This document shows positions 16,725 to 26,082 of a DNA stretch of 64,000 nucleotides, piece after piece. The DNA lies in NCBI GenBank assembly GCA_938039675.1, contig CALHUI010000014.1:186001-250000 (forward strand), written 5' to 3'. A program made the position numbers and the translations under genes. Under the pieces are notes generated by a model. It did not search any database, was not told the origin of the DNA, and worked only from the letters and a program-made list of their open reading frames with translations. Source of the stretch: an uncultured Cytophagales bacterium. GTDB taxonomy: Bacteria > Bacteroidota > Bacteroidia > Cytophagales > Thermoflexibacteraceae. How positions within the stretch are numbered: the stretch's first letter is position 1; the number at the start of each line of letters is the position of its first letter.

Positions 16725-17298
16725 GCTGCTTGTCGGAAATCATTTGCCTTAACTTCATTTTTGCACGTGCCAAATGCGATTTGGAAGTTCCTATGGGAAT
16801 TTCCAGCATTGCTCCAATTTCTTCGTGTGAGAACCCTTCAATTTCAAAAAGGTTGAAAACTGCCCGTTGTGCAGCGGAAAGGCTTTGTACCATTCGCATA
16901 ATATCTTCTGCCGAAAGTTGCTGTAATACCCCTTCGTCAGGCGCTTCTATGTTGGTTTGCTGAATATCGGTCTGTCGCAGCTCGCGCTTGTTCTTGCGCA
17001 GCCTGTCCAATGCCGTATTAACTACGATGCGACGCATCCATGCCTTCAACGAACGTTGCTGGTCGTAGCAATTCAGGTGTTGAAATACTTTAACAAAACT
17101 GTCGTTAGTGATTTCTTTGGCTTCTTCCGAATGGTTGGAATAGCGCAGAGCAATACTCATTACATACCCGTAAAACCGTTTGTAGAACAACTCATGCGCG
17201 CCTCGCTTACCGGCTAAACAGTTGCGTATGAGTTGTATCTCGGCATTATCGAGTTGGTTAGTGTCTTTTATTTCCGCCGTTTGAACCGGATAAGTCAT
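16714..17298 (-). CDS. ECF-type RNA polymerase sigma factor (sigma-70 family)
   Basis: 194 residues. Region 2 (about 25-95) has LFYKRFYGYVMSIALRYSNH and KAWMRRIVVNTALDRLRKNK. Region 4 (about 130-185) has the helix-turn-helix FEIEGFSHEEIGAMLEIPIG and SKSHLARAKMKLRQM. There is no region 1.1 or 3, typical of extracytoplasmic-function sigma factors. Its stop lies inside the next gene, whose ATG overlaps by 11 nt, as for sigma/anti-sigma pairs. The regulon is unknown; ECF genes often include themselves among targets. Confidence 0.92.
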   Translation of the reverse strand: MTYPVQTAEIKDTNQLDNAEIQLIRNCLAGKRGAHELFYKRFYGYVMSIALRYSNHSEEAKEITNDSFVKVFQHLNCYDQQRSLKAWMRRIVVNTALDRLRKNKRELRQTDIQQTNIEAPDEGVLQQLSAEDIMRMVQSLSAAQRAVFNLFEIEGFSHEEIGAMLEIPIGTSKSHLARAKMKLRQMISDKQHGK

Positions 17299-17510
17299 GT
17301 TAAGTTTGTATGCTGAAAACTAAACTTGTTTTTCATACGGTTTTGCTGCAATTAAGTTTGACTGTAAAGATGATAAAATAATTTGAAACTGCGCCTGCGC
17401 TCCAATGACACAAAATCAGAGTCGGTTTGCAAAGAAAATTCCAAGTAAGTCATTGATAATCAAAAGACTCAAATTAACAGTTTGTAAAAAAACATCAAGT
17501 TGTCATATCA

Positions 17511-18161
17511 TTAGTCAGCTGATGCTTTTTCAATGCATATAATTTTGGCAACCTTGCCAATTGTCGGAATGCGTGTGCCACAAGGAATAATACCGTCTTT
17601 TATGGTATAAGCAAATCGTATGCGCTCGCCATCCTCTAACGTAACATTAAGGTGCGAAATATCAGCAAGCAGCCGTTCGCCGTTGTTCAAAACAAATTCT
17701 AAGCAGCCATCTACCGGGCGCTTGTCGCTAACGGTAGCTTCTGTGTTGGCACATGCCGTCTCTGTCAGGCAAGTCAGTTTGACAGGGGTTGCTTTTTCTA
17801 CTCTTTCATCGTAAATCATACAGCGAATCAGGTCGTTGTAGCGGTTGTCGCGTCTAACTTTTTTGTAACCGATTACATAGCGTTTGCCGGGCGTTACCTG
17901 TACAGAGGCAAAAGTAGGGAACATCTCCCATGGTTGCAGGTATTCTCCTTCGTCGGTGAGGAAATAGACATTGCCGAAAGCGCCATAGCCCGCACAGGAC
18001 ATCCGCACGGCCGTAACAGTAATGCTGCAAGGAACTTCTTTGTCCTTCTGATTGTCGCAATCTTGCAGTACATCTTCTTGGAGCGGATAGTTACACCCTG
18101 CCATAGTAAGGCTCAGCATTGCTACAATGGCAAGGCTAAAAAGTTTAAGTGTTTGATACAT
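17511..18161 (-). CDS. Predicted lipoprotein of unknown function
   Basis: 216 residues from ATG 18161 (MYQTLKLFSL). The signal peptide ends in the lipobox LTMAGC with Cys at about 23, so the protein should be lipid-anchored, facing the periplasm or the cell surface. The mature part has many Cys (about 10) and no family I recognise. The upstream in-frame start at 18221 would put 20 residues before a clear lipoprotein signal and was rejected. A terminator separates it from the gene fragments to its right. The 212-nt gap to the sigma gene at its left shows no other gene. Confidence 0.7.
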   Translation of the reverse strand: MYQTLKLFSLAIVAMLSLTMAGCNYPLQEDVLQDCDNQKDKEVPCSITVTAVRMSCAGYGAFGNVYFLTDEGEYLQPWEMFPTFASVQVTPGKRYVIGYKKVRRDNRYNDLIRCMIYDERVEKATPVKLTCLTETACANTEATVSDKRPVDGCLEFVLNNGERLLADISHLNVTLEDGERIRFAYTIKDGIIPCGTRIPTIGKVAKIICIEKASAD

Positions 18162-18230
18162 GACGATTAAAAATTTGTTGGTTTTGCTGCCAGTACGCAG
18201 CCTGTTTGGCAGGCGTTGCAATTGCCAATA

Positions 18231-18263
18231 AAAAAATCCGAGCAGAAACTGTCCGGATTTTTT
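18231..18263 (-). terminator. Hairpin terminator after the T9SS gene fragments
   Basis: AAAAAATCCG (18231-18240) and CGGATTTTTT (18254-18263) make a 10-bp stem with a 13-nt loop and a T-run on both strands. It lies between the T9SS pseudogene (ending 18300) and the lipoprotein gene. Confidence 0.75.
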
Positions 18264-18299
18264 GCTTAGAATTGATGAGGCTCAATTATTATCTTGCGG

Positions 18300-20794
18300 C
18301 TATTGAATAACTACCTTTTCGAGGTATTCATCAGTGCCTACTTTTATCTTGAACAGATACATGCCCTGAGGCAGTTGCTGGCCGAATTGGATGTGGTATT
18401 CGTTGGTATTGCTTTTTTCTATAGCAGTATCCATCGGGCAACCTGCCAAGTCGAAACACACAACAGACATGGTCGCATCGGCTCTTTCTATGCGCAGATA
18501 CAGGTGGTTTTGCGAAGTAGGACTCGGGAACAGGGTTGCACCGTTGGCTATGTTGATGTCTTTGAAGTAAACCACGACTATTTTAGAGAAGGTAACCGTA
18601 CCGTCTTTGTCAATTTGTTTCAAGCGGTAATAGTTAGCGCCATAGTGAGGTTCTTGGTCAAATACTTCATAGTTGCGGGTGGAGAAACTGTCGCCGCTTT
18701 TGCCAAAAATAGCTGAAAATGTGGTAAAGTTGATACTATCGCGGCTTTTCTGTACTTCAAAACCGGCATTGTTTCTTTCAGACAATGTAGTCCAGAAGAT
18801 ACGGGTTTCTTTTTTGCCGCTGCGTTCTGCACCAAATCGGCTGATTTCTACGGGAAGCAGGTTGAGGTTGTCAAAAATAGCACCACCCAAACCTAATGCT
18901 TCGGCACAGAAGTAGGCGTTGCCTTGCAAAGCAAAGTCGGAGTTACTGCTGTTGCGGCTGCTGATACCGCCGTCGTTGTAAATGGTCATTGCGGGTGGCA
19001 ATGGCATTGTCAGGCGTACCAGACCGCCGCCGCCATTGGCTAATTTAGAGCGCGCACGGTTATTGGTATTCTCTGCAATACCTTCGCCTTTACCGTCCCA
19101 CTGTAAGTTGTTGGTAGCCCATGTAGCACTACTGCAGCTGGTATTAAGAGTGCTGACTTGCCCGCCACGGAAGCCCATGCCGGAAACATCTATATCCGAG
19201 TTCAGAGTTAGCGTACCTGTTACCCATAGTGCCAACACTCCACCCGTAGTACCGTTCCACGCCTGTGCGGTAAGCGGAGCAACAATAGTTACATCGGTAT
19301 AATTAGGTACTCGTACAATCTGTATCCTGCCTGCGGGGTCAAAAATGTTAGTGGTGGCTGCCAATATATATATAATAGTAGTAGCATCAGGCACGGTGCT
19401 AATCGCAGCAAATTCGTACCTGCCTGCACTATTATAAGCCGTAATTGTTCCAAAGTTAGGATTGGTAGCCGGTGCAGTGGCATCTATGGTCGCACCCTTC
19501 ATCTGAATAAAGTATTCGGTCGCCGGAGTTAAATCCTGCACTGCTGTTAACCGTGAAACTTGTGTGGGCTGTATTAATAGCTGTTACCTAAGCATAGCGG
19601 TTTACTACCCACGTCAAGGTTTGCGTACCGGACTGGTTAGTACTGGTAGTAGATGTGCCATCAGGATGAGTAATAGAAAACCGGTTGCCGTTTGCCAAGT
19701 TGATGCGTAGTCGGGCAATAGGCGCATGACGGGTCAGATTAGCCGCAAAGCCGTCATCTATCATCAACTCAGCTGCATTTGTTATATCACCAACAGTACG
19801 CGTGCTAATTTCTGCCTGAATAATTACAAATGTGGGAGCAGTAGTAAAGTTGGTCGTTTTAACGGCAAAAACTCCCTCCGGGCCGGGACCGCGCATAAAA
19901 GTAAACTCGCGGGATGAACTGCTGAAAGTAAATGTGTTGTTATCAATAATAGGCGTGGGGTTACCTGCGGCTTGTATTGCATCAAACTGGCCGGTGTAAT
20001 AGTCCGTCGTATTAAACCCTGCTACTGCATTGTTTCTGGCCGTAGAAGTATAATCACATTTTGCATTGCGCCCGATGGATGAACGGGTTACTTTGAGCGT
20101 ACCCGTTCCCGCTACTTCAAATCGTGCATTATAAATAGTTAGGATGCCATCTACTCTTAGTTCTCCTGCCGGTGTTGTCATTGTCTTGATATTAGAAAGA
20201 CCTCTATTGAACAGACCTGAATTATAATAACTTACTGCCCTTACAGCCTGCGTACCATTGCGTGTATAATTTACAGCGCTCAAAAAATAATTCACATCAA
20301 ATACACCCCCATATTCATAGGCCGGGTCGCATTGCCATGTTCTAATATACCGCCTGTCTCTTTGGTATCGGGTGTTCCAAATGGGTCAAAAGCGAGGTGA
20401 TGCTTGCACCATCGGTTTTGTCGCTAAGTAGAAGCCGCATCAACACATCCAACGTACCTGTAATGCGCACCAATGCTTGACTGTTTATAACAGCACCTAC
20501 CCCAACGACTACATTGTTGGCAAAATTCATGAATGTACGGCTGAATAAGTTCTGGCTGGCAGCAAAGGTGGCTGCACCTGCATTAAAGAAAGTTGCTGTC
20601 GGGCCTGCTACCGAAATAATGCCACCTTCGAATATCAACCTTGCAGGGTCGTTTACCGCAGTAGTCGTCCATGAGGCCAAAGAGTCCACCCGAACCATAC
20701 CTTTAAAGTTGGTAATACCGCCGTTGTTATTGTCCACAAAACTTGCAGAGCTTGAAATGCGCATGTTGCCATTAACAGTAAATAATAGGAAGGT
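18300..20794 (-). pseudogene. T9SS cargo protein gene broken by frameshifts
   Basis: Three in-line fragments read as one surface-protein gene: 20342-20794 (begins after a stop, no signal peptide), 19588-20295 and 18300-19541. The middle and first frames can be joined with small indels. One extra T in TTTT near 20385 gives ITSLFDPFGTPDTKETGG, and one extra A near 20341 gives GGILETWQCDPAYEYGG running into the middle fragment. A further shift near 19560-19590 joins to IQPTQVSRLTAVQDLTPATE. The last fragment ends in a type A sorting domain (FPSPTSQNHLYLRIE to LFKIKVGTDEYLEKVVIQ), which directs proteins through T9SS. Missing start and several shifts make it a likely pseudogene, though assembly error is possible. 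Confidence 0.75.
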
Positions 20795-20964
20795 TTATAA
20801 AATATGCACTTATAAATTGCTTGAGTAATTTTTACAGGTGTATTTTAATAAAAACATGCAAGCAATTGTCCATCTGACACATGCCAATTATGAGCAACGA
20901 TTGAGCGCAGCGCACTTTTTACTGATATTTAACAGAGTAAAAATTGTACTTTATTAAGACAACT
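20795..20964. other. Intergenic, nothing clear seen
   Basis: AT-rich stretch upstream of the T9SS fragments and downstream of the DUF4199 gene. If the T9SS gene once had a signal peptide and promoter here, neither is readable now. Confidence 0.4.
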
Positions 20965-21504
20965 TCATTGGGTCGGTGGCTGTTTTACCGGTGGCGTTTT
21001 CTTAAAAAATATCCCTAAAGCCATACCGATGACCAAGCCGATAGCAGCCATTTTAATCCACTCGTCTAAGGCAATATCGGAGGCTGTGATACTATTTACC
21101 GCTTGCAGATTGCTTTCATATACTGCTTTGCCGAACTGCTCTACCATAACAGCCTGATTGCTTGTCATCCATTTAGTCAGATTGGCCTTGTGCGCGGTCA
21201 GCATATCAGGCATGATGTAGGCCAATAATACATATATAAGCACGGCATAAAAAGCAGCGGCAAATACGGCGGTTAATGCCCCCAGAAACACCCCTTGCCA
21301 ACCGTGTAACCAGCCTTCCATGTGTTTCATGCGGAAATACCACAGACCGCCCATCAGTACCATAGCATACAGCGGCATAAACATGAGTTTGTACTGCCCG
21401 AAAGGATTTAACCCAAAAGCATATAACAATATCAAAAACAGGCAGATAACCAAGGCAGCAACAATGCCCGTTAGCAATGCCGTTTGAAGAAGTTTTTGTC
21501 TCAT
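20965..21504 (-). CDS. DUF4199 family membrane protein
   Basis: 179 residues from ATG 21504. The longer frame to 21693 adds low-quality residues that overlap the divergent lgt gene. Three to four transmembrane helices: two near the N-terminus (about 10-28, with YAFGLNPFGQYKLMFM after it, and 40-55), one at about 70-95, and one near the end (IKMAAIGLVIGMALGIFF), then a Lys/Pro tail. The NPFGQYK, ITASDIALDEWIK and C-terminal helix pattern is that of DUF4199, a Bacteroidota family of unknown function. It is divergent from lgt (49-nt gap), and its start codon follows a -7 box directly. Confidence 0.75.
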   Translation of the reverse strand: MRQKLLQTALLTGIVAALVICLFLILLYAFGLNPFGQYKLMFMPLYAMVLMGGLWYFRMKHMEGWLHGWQGVFLGALTAVFAAAFYAVLIYVLLAYIMPDMLTAHKANLTKWMTSNQAVMVEQFGKAVYESNLQAVNSITASDIALDEWIKMAAIGLVIGMALGIFFKKTPPVKQPPTQ

Positions 21505-21507
21505 ACG

Positions 21508-21515
21508 CAAAACTA
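21508..21515 (-). promoter_or_regulatory. -7 promoter element right at the DUF4199 start
   Basis: Minus-strand TAGTTTTG matches TAnnTTTG. Its last base is 4 nt from the A of ATG 21504, so transcription would begin at or near the start codon. No clear -33 element is seen. Confidence 0.4.
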
Positions 21516-21540
21516 CATATTCTTTTGGGTTTGGTTTTTC

Positions 21541-21548
21541 TATCTTTG
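21541..21548 (+). promoter_or_regulatory. -7 promoter element right at the lgt start
   Basis: TATCTTTG matches TAnnTTTG. The ATG at 21554 is 6 nt after its last base, so the mRNA would be leaderless or nearly so. Confidence 0.5.
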
Positions 21549-21553
21549 CCCGT

Positions 21554-22363
21554 ATGGAATTACTTGCATCGCTTGCATTTATTGACTGGAATGCAGACCC
21601 TGAGATTGTTTCACTGGGGCCATTTACTATCCGTTGGTACGGACTTTTGTTTGCGCTGGGCTTTTTTGTAGGCCAATTTATCATGGCGCGCATCTATAAA
21701 CTGGAAGGCAAACCCGAAGCCGACCTTGAAAAGCTCATGCTCTACATGATTGTTTCTACGGTAGCAGGCGCACGGCTGGGGCACTGTCTGTTTTATCAGC
21801 CCGACTACTACCTTGCCCACCCGATAGATATCCTCAAAGTATGGGAAGGCGGGCTTGCCAGCCACGGGGCAACCATCGGCATATTGCTTGGCTTGTGGCT
21901 TTATACCCGCAAGCACCCCGACCAACCGTACATGTGGCTGCTCGACCGCATCGTGATTGTAGTGGCTCTCGGCGGCGGTTTCATTCGCTTAGGCAACCTG
22001 ATGAACTCGGAAATTATCGGCAGCCCAACCAATGTGCCTTGGGCATTTATCTTCCATAAAGTAGATGAAGTACCTCGTCATCCGGCACAACTTTATGAGG
22101 CCATTTCCTGCTTCCTGTTGTTTGCCGCGCTCTATTTGAGTTATAATCAAACCAAAGAAAAAACACCAACGGGCAGACTGTTTGGGCTGTTCGTATGGGT
22201 ACTTTTCAGCCTGCGTATTGCGTACGAATTTTTCAAAGAGAACCAAGTACCGTTTGAAGATGCGCTGCCGCTGAATATGGGGCAAATACTCAGCATCCCG
22301 CTTGTACTGATTGGACTGTGGATTTACATCCGTTCTTTTCAGTCCAAACCTACTACTGCCTGA
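21554..22363 (+). CDS. lgt: Prolipoprotein diacylglyceryl transferase
   Basis: 269 residues. Lgt moves a diacylglyceryl group from phosphatidylglycerol onto the lipobox Cys of prolipoproteins, the first step of lipoprotein maturation, at the inner membrane. It has seven or so hydrophobic segments and the key motif near GGGFIRLGNLMNSEIIG (residues about 140-156), plus HPAQLYEAISCF around 178. Length is normal (about 260-290). It is divergent from the DUF4199 gene and followed on the same strand by two secreted-protein genes (53-nt gap). Confidence 0.95.
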   Translation: MELLASLAFIDWNADPEIVSLGPFTIRWYGLLFALGFFVGQFIMARIYKLEGKPEADLEKLMLYMIVSTVAGARLGHCLFYQPDYYLAHPIDILKVWEGGLASHGATIGILLGLWLYTRKHPDQPYMWLLDRIVIVVALGGGFIRLGNLMNSEIIGSPTNVPWAFIFHKVDEVPRHPAQLYEAISCFLLFAALYLSYNQTKEKTPTGRLFGLFVWVLFSLRIAYEFFKENQVPFEDALPLNMGQILSIPLVLIGLWIYIRSFQSKPTTA

Positions 22364-22415
22364 AATTGGCAAAACATTTGAACCTTAGTTTTCACTCAAC
22401 TTACCTATCGTGAAC

Positions 22416-23003
22416 ATGAATCGTCTGATTAAAACCTTTTCAATCCTGACTTTCCTATTGGTCGCTGCCTTCTTGCATGCACAGGCTCAATCCGTCAATA
22501 TTACGCCGGAACGCAAACGTGCCATAGACTCGCTGGCATTAGAAAAAGTACGCGACCTGAGCAAATATATCAGCATCATTGGCGATAAAGCCACATCAAT
22601 GACAGAATCGCAGCGCGTAATTGAGCGCACGATGGAACTGTTTATGGAAGGTGCGCAAATGGGCGTATCTTCGTTGAACCGCAAAGGGGTACGGTATTAT
22701 CCCGTTCAAAAATACTTGGAACGCCTGCGTGCATTGAACTATCAGCGCATAAATATTGAGTGGTATAACATTCAGTATATCAGCGACTTGGTACAACAAC
22801 CCGATGGCAAATTCGTAGGCGTTATCACCATCTATCAACGATTTGAAGGCTTAATGGAAGACGGTATGCGCTATGTGGACGTAACCAAAAAAGATATTAC
22901 CGTTTATGTAGAGCGTAAGCAGCAGCAAATTGGTGGCCGCCTAATAGGCTTCTGGGATGTTCTTTTGGGCGACATTAAGGTTACTGAAACTAAGCGCGGT
23001 TAA
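22416..23003 (+). CDS. Secreted protein of unknown function
   Basis: 195 residues from ATG 22416 (the GTG at 22410 is less likely). A signal peptide ends near HAQAQ (about 25). The mature part has a helical stretch (RKRAIDSLALEKVRDLSKYI), then alternating charged strands (FVGVITIYQRFEGL, VTKKDITVYVERKQ) and ends LIGFWDVLLGDIKVTE. I do not recognise a named family. Its stop overlaps the next start as TAATG, so the two are translationally coupled. Confidence 0.6.
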   Translation: MNRLIKTFSILTFLLVAAFLHAQAQSVNITPERKRAIDSLALEKVRDLSKYISIIGDKATSMTESQRVIERTMELFMEGAQMGVSSLNRKGVRYYPVQKYLERLRALNYQRINIEWYNIQYISDLVQQPDGKFVGVITIYQRFEGLMEDGMRYVDVTKKDITVYVERKQQQIGGRLIGFWDVLLGDIKVTETKRG

Positions 23004-23845
23004 TGATTACCCGTTGTTTTGTATTTATTTGCCTTGCAGGGCTGACAGTAGCCGGCAGCAATAAGCTCTGTGCACAAAAAATTGCTGCTGGCGATATGAT
23101 AGACCTGTACGCTGCCACCAAGCAGTTGTCGCAGTTTATCAAACGTTTTAACAACGAAGAAGACCGCCAAGGCATTGCCTACGACCCCACAAGCAAATTG
23201 TACCGCGAGCCTGAACAGCGCAAACAATACCTGAAATTACTGTTTGACGAACAAAGTATAACCATTCCGCAAAGCCTTCGCACAAGTTTTATTGCCGATG
23301 TTACCCGAAAAGAGCGCCCTGTATTCCTCGATTTTTTTGCAGGCGAATGGTTTGCAGAAGTGAAAATATCGGTTAGCTATAACGGGAAAGAAGAAGAAGC
23401 CATTTTATTTATGGCATTGGAAAAAGCTGGACAGGGCTACAAATGGGTGATAAACCGCATGTACTTTCGTCCCTATGCGCCGTACATCAGGCAAACAACC
23501 AAAAACCCCAACAACTTTCTGCATCCACAAAGCCATGAGCTGGGTTTTATGAACCTGAACAGGGTTTTTGAGTCGCCCGCAACAGCCGAGGATTACACGT
23601 CTAAAGACTACCGTTCGCCCGACTATCTGGATATTTTCATGTACGATTTGCGGCGCGGAGTCATTAAGTTCATTACTGTTAATGACACTCGTTTCCATTT
23701 TTTTCAAATCAAAGGCTGGTATTTCGAGGTAGCCAATTTCAACCGTCCGGGACTAAACAGTGGCTGGCTGATTAACAATCTGGTACAATTGCCGCCCGAA
23801 CAAAAAAATGTGATGCTGAGTTACATTTACCGCGAAAACCGATAG
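23003..23845 (+). CDS. Secreted protein of unknown function, coupled to the preceding one
   Basis: 280 residues. A signal peptide ends near NKLCAQ (about 24). It is rich in aromatics (Tyr, Phe), with blocks such as DFFAGEWFAEVKISVSYNGK and the ending LVQLPPEQKNVMLSYIYREN. The ATG sits inside the stop of the previous gene (TAATG), a strong sign of translational coupling and a joint role. No family recognised. menA begins 9 nt after its stop, in the same direction, so all four genes from lgt may be one operon. Confidence 0.6.
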   Translation: MITRCFVFICLAGLTVAGSNKLCAQKIAAGDMIDLYAATKQLSQFIKRFNNEEDRQGIAYDPTSKLYREPEQRKQYLKLLFDEQSITIPQSLRTSFIADVTRKERPVFLDFFAGEWFAEVKISVSYNGKEEEAILFMALEKAGQGYKWVINRMYFRPYAPYIRQTTKNPNNFLHPQSHELGFMNLNRVFESPATAEDYTSKDYRSPDYLDIFMYDLRRGVIKFITVNDTRFHFFQIKGWYFEVANFNRPGLNSGWLINNLVQLPPEQKNVMLSYIYRENR

Positions 23846-23854
23846 TTTCGCATT

Positions 23855-24766
23855 ATGAGTACATCGGTTAAGGCATGGATTAGCGCATTTCGCCTGCGCA
23901 CGTTGCCGCTGGCACTGGCAAGCATCTTTTTGGGCAGTTGGCTTGCGGCAGCAGACAATGGCTTCCGTCAGGAAGTATTAGTTTTATGCGCACTCACGAC
24001 TGTTCTGTTGCAAATCCTTTCCAATTTAGCCAATGACTACGGCGATTCCGTTCATGGTGCAGATTTGGTAAAAGAGCGCCAAGGCCCTTCGCGCGCCGTG
24101 CAGTCGGGCAAAATCAGCCTTGCCGACATGAAACGCGGTGTGATAATTTGCGGTGTACTGGCTTTTATTTCGGGTTTAACGTTGCTTTACGCAGCGTTTG
24201 GCGGCTTGCAACAGGCTTTCTGGATTTTTCTGCTGTTGGGACTTGCTGCCATTGCAGCGGCCGTAACCTATACTGCCGGAGCAAGACCCTACGGATATGC
24301 CGGCTTGGGCGATATTTCCGTGCTGATATTTTTTGGATGGGTGGGCGTAATAGGTACTTACTACCTCCACACGCTGCAATTCAATGCAATTTTGTTGCTG
24401 CCGGCTACGGCCTGCGGTTTGCTAGCAACAGCTGTGCTGAATATCAATAACATCCGCGACATAGCATCTGATGCCAAAGCGGGCAAGCGCTCTATTCCCG
24501 TGCGGTTAGGGGCAGACCACGCCGTACTCTATCACTGGTTACTGCTCTTTGGCGCAGTAGGCTGTGCGCTCATCTATGCCATCCTGCTTGGCAAAGGTTT
24601 CTATCCGTTGCTGTTTCTTGGGGCTGTGCCTGCGCTTATACGCAATGGATTGGCTATCAGCCGATTGCGCAAAAAACCCTCTATTGATGCCTACCTGAAG
24701 CAGATGGCACTTAGCACGCTGCTTTTTGTAACGATGCTGGGCATTGGTGTTTATCTGGCAAAATAA
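23855..24766 (+). CDS. menA: 1,4-dihydroxy-2-naphthoate polyprenyltransferase
   Basis: 303 residues, about eight or nine transmembrane helices. MenA attaches a polyprenyl chain to DHNA in menaquinone synthesis, at the inner membrane. It has the first Asp-rich motif ND-Y-GDSVHGAD (about 60-72) and the second one NNIRDIASDAKAGKRSIPV (about 198-216), the UbiA-family substrate and Mg sites. Length is normal. No other men gene is next to it. It is convergent with the secernin-type gene. Confidence 0.92.
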   Translation: MSTSVKAWISAFRLRTLPLALASIFLGSWLAAADNGFRQEVLVLCALTTVLLQILSNLANDYGDSVHGADLVKERQGPSRAVQSGKISLADMKRGVIICGVLAFISGLTLLYAAFGGLQQAFWIFLLLGLAAIAAAVTYTAGARPYGYAGLGDISVLIFFGWVGVIGTYYLHTLQFNAILLLPATACGLLATAVLNINNIRDIASDAKAGKRSIPVRLGADHAVLYHWLLLFGAVGCALIYAILLGKGFYPLLFLGAVPALIRNGLAISRLRKKPSIDAYLKQMALSTLLFVTMLGIGVYLAK

Positions 24767-24849
24767 CACGGCATTTCGGAATAAAATAAACCAACAGTGC
24801 CTCAACAGTACAACATTACAAAACAGAGAAGGCAACCAGTGCGACAGCT

Positions 24850-26082
24850 TTAAATCTTTTTCAAGCAATCCTGTATCCATTGCTGCACTATTTGCAGTGC
24901 TTCGCCGGTAAGCTCAGGCAGTTTTTCAGGCGGATATTGTAGGTATTTTTCCAGAATGACCGATTGGACATGCTGTCTTTCTGGCTCAATCAGCGCACGC
25001 CGTTTGCAGTAATCAACGTTAATGCGTCTTTGCAACTCTTCTGCCTGCCACCACAGCGACCCATCGGGTGCGGCAGCGGGTGTCAGCAAATGTTTGGGCA
25101 CTTGTGCGCCAAAGAAAAAAGGAATAAAAACAGATACACAAGGATTAGAAGTACCTGTCAGCCAGACAGTTGGCGGCTTATCTGCACTGACTTCCGCAAC
25201 CATGCTGCCCGTAGTGCGGCTGGGATTGAGCAAACCTGTGGGGTGCATACAAATATCTGCCGTTGTTGCTTGGGGAGGTTTAAACTGCGGATGCGGCAGA
25301 TGATGCGTGGCCATAAAATCAAAGCAGTGTGCCGCCGTAATACGCCCTTGATGCGTTGCAAGCAGTCCTTTGGTACATGCCTGACGCACCTTACCCCTGC
25401 CAACCGTTGTATAAAGCCAATCACTGAAAGCGCGGCTGAAATCAAACGGCTGTTTGCCGTTCCACCACCCTTTGGCACGCGCAAAAGAGGCAGCGTGTTC
25501 ACTTATCACATCAGCATCAGCCCCTATGCTCAGGCGGTTGGAAATGGTATGATACGTGTGAACTTGGCAATACGCCCAGTGCCTATCGGCCGTTTCCAGC
25601 ACATAGGCTTGGCAGGCATCGGCAATCAGGAAACTGTTGTGGTAATAAAACGACCGGTTGCGATAGCCTCCGCAGGCATCCTGCCCGTATGTTTCCAGCA
25701 GGTTAATGATACAATGCAGGGCTTCCCGCGCGGTTTTCGTACGTTCCAATGCCAACCGCAACATATCCATACCCGTTAATCCCGTATTTTGTTTTTTAAT
25801 TTTGACCCGTGTAAATACCGCCTCATTGCCAATGGCTACTCCCCATTCATTCACGCCCATTTCTGCGCCCCACATCTGAAACGGTCGGGAAAGAATGCCG
25901 GCATAGGTTTCCGCTGCCTGCGGAATACTGATAAAGGTTGTTTGGCAGGTTTTACTCTGCCATGTTTGGCGTGGCAACAGCGTAATTGCCTGTGCCTCAT
26001 CGGGTTCACGGTCAGAGTTTTTGGCCAAAACAGTGCTGCCGTTGGCAGTAACCGCAGGCAGCGCAACAAGGGTATCGCACAT
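24850..26082 (-). CDS. C69 (secernin/dipeptidase-type) family protein
   Basis: 410 residues. It starts MCDTLVALP: after Met removal Cys2 would be the N-terminal nucleophile, as in Ntn-type C69 peptidases. The next conserved parts are GSTVLAKNSDREPDEAQ and WGAEMGVNEWGVAIGNEAVF, both typical of secernins, and SNRLSIGADADVIS. No signal peptide, so it is cytosolic. Peptidase activity is inferred from the family; in secernins the substrate is often unknown. It is convergent with menA (83-nt gap). Confidence 0.85.
   Translation of the reverse strand: MCDTLVALPAVTANGSTVLAKNSDREPDEAQAITLLPRQTWQSKTCQTTFISIPQAAETYAGILSRPFQMWGAEMGVNEWGVAIGNEAVFTRVKIKKQNTGLTGMDMLRLALERTKTAREALHCIINLLETYGQDACGGYRNRSFYYHNSFLIADACQAYVLETADRHWAYCQVHTYHTISNRLSIGADADVISEHAASFARAKGWWNGKQPFDFSRAFSDWLYTTVGRGKVRQACTKGLLATHQGRITAAHCFDFMATHHLPHPQFKPPQATTADICMHPTGLLNPSRTTGSMVAEVSADKPPTVWLTGTSNPCVSVFIPFFFGAQVPKHLLTPAAAPDGSLWWQAEELQRRINVDYCKRRALIEPERQHVQSVILEKYLQYPPEKLPELTGEALQIVQQWIQDCLKKI

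Noticed and set aside
24964-25779. Plus-strand open frame (271 residues)
   Set aside because: Antisense to the secernin-type gene; Cys/Arg-rich composition typical of shadow frames.
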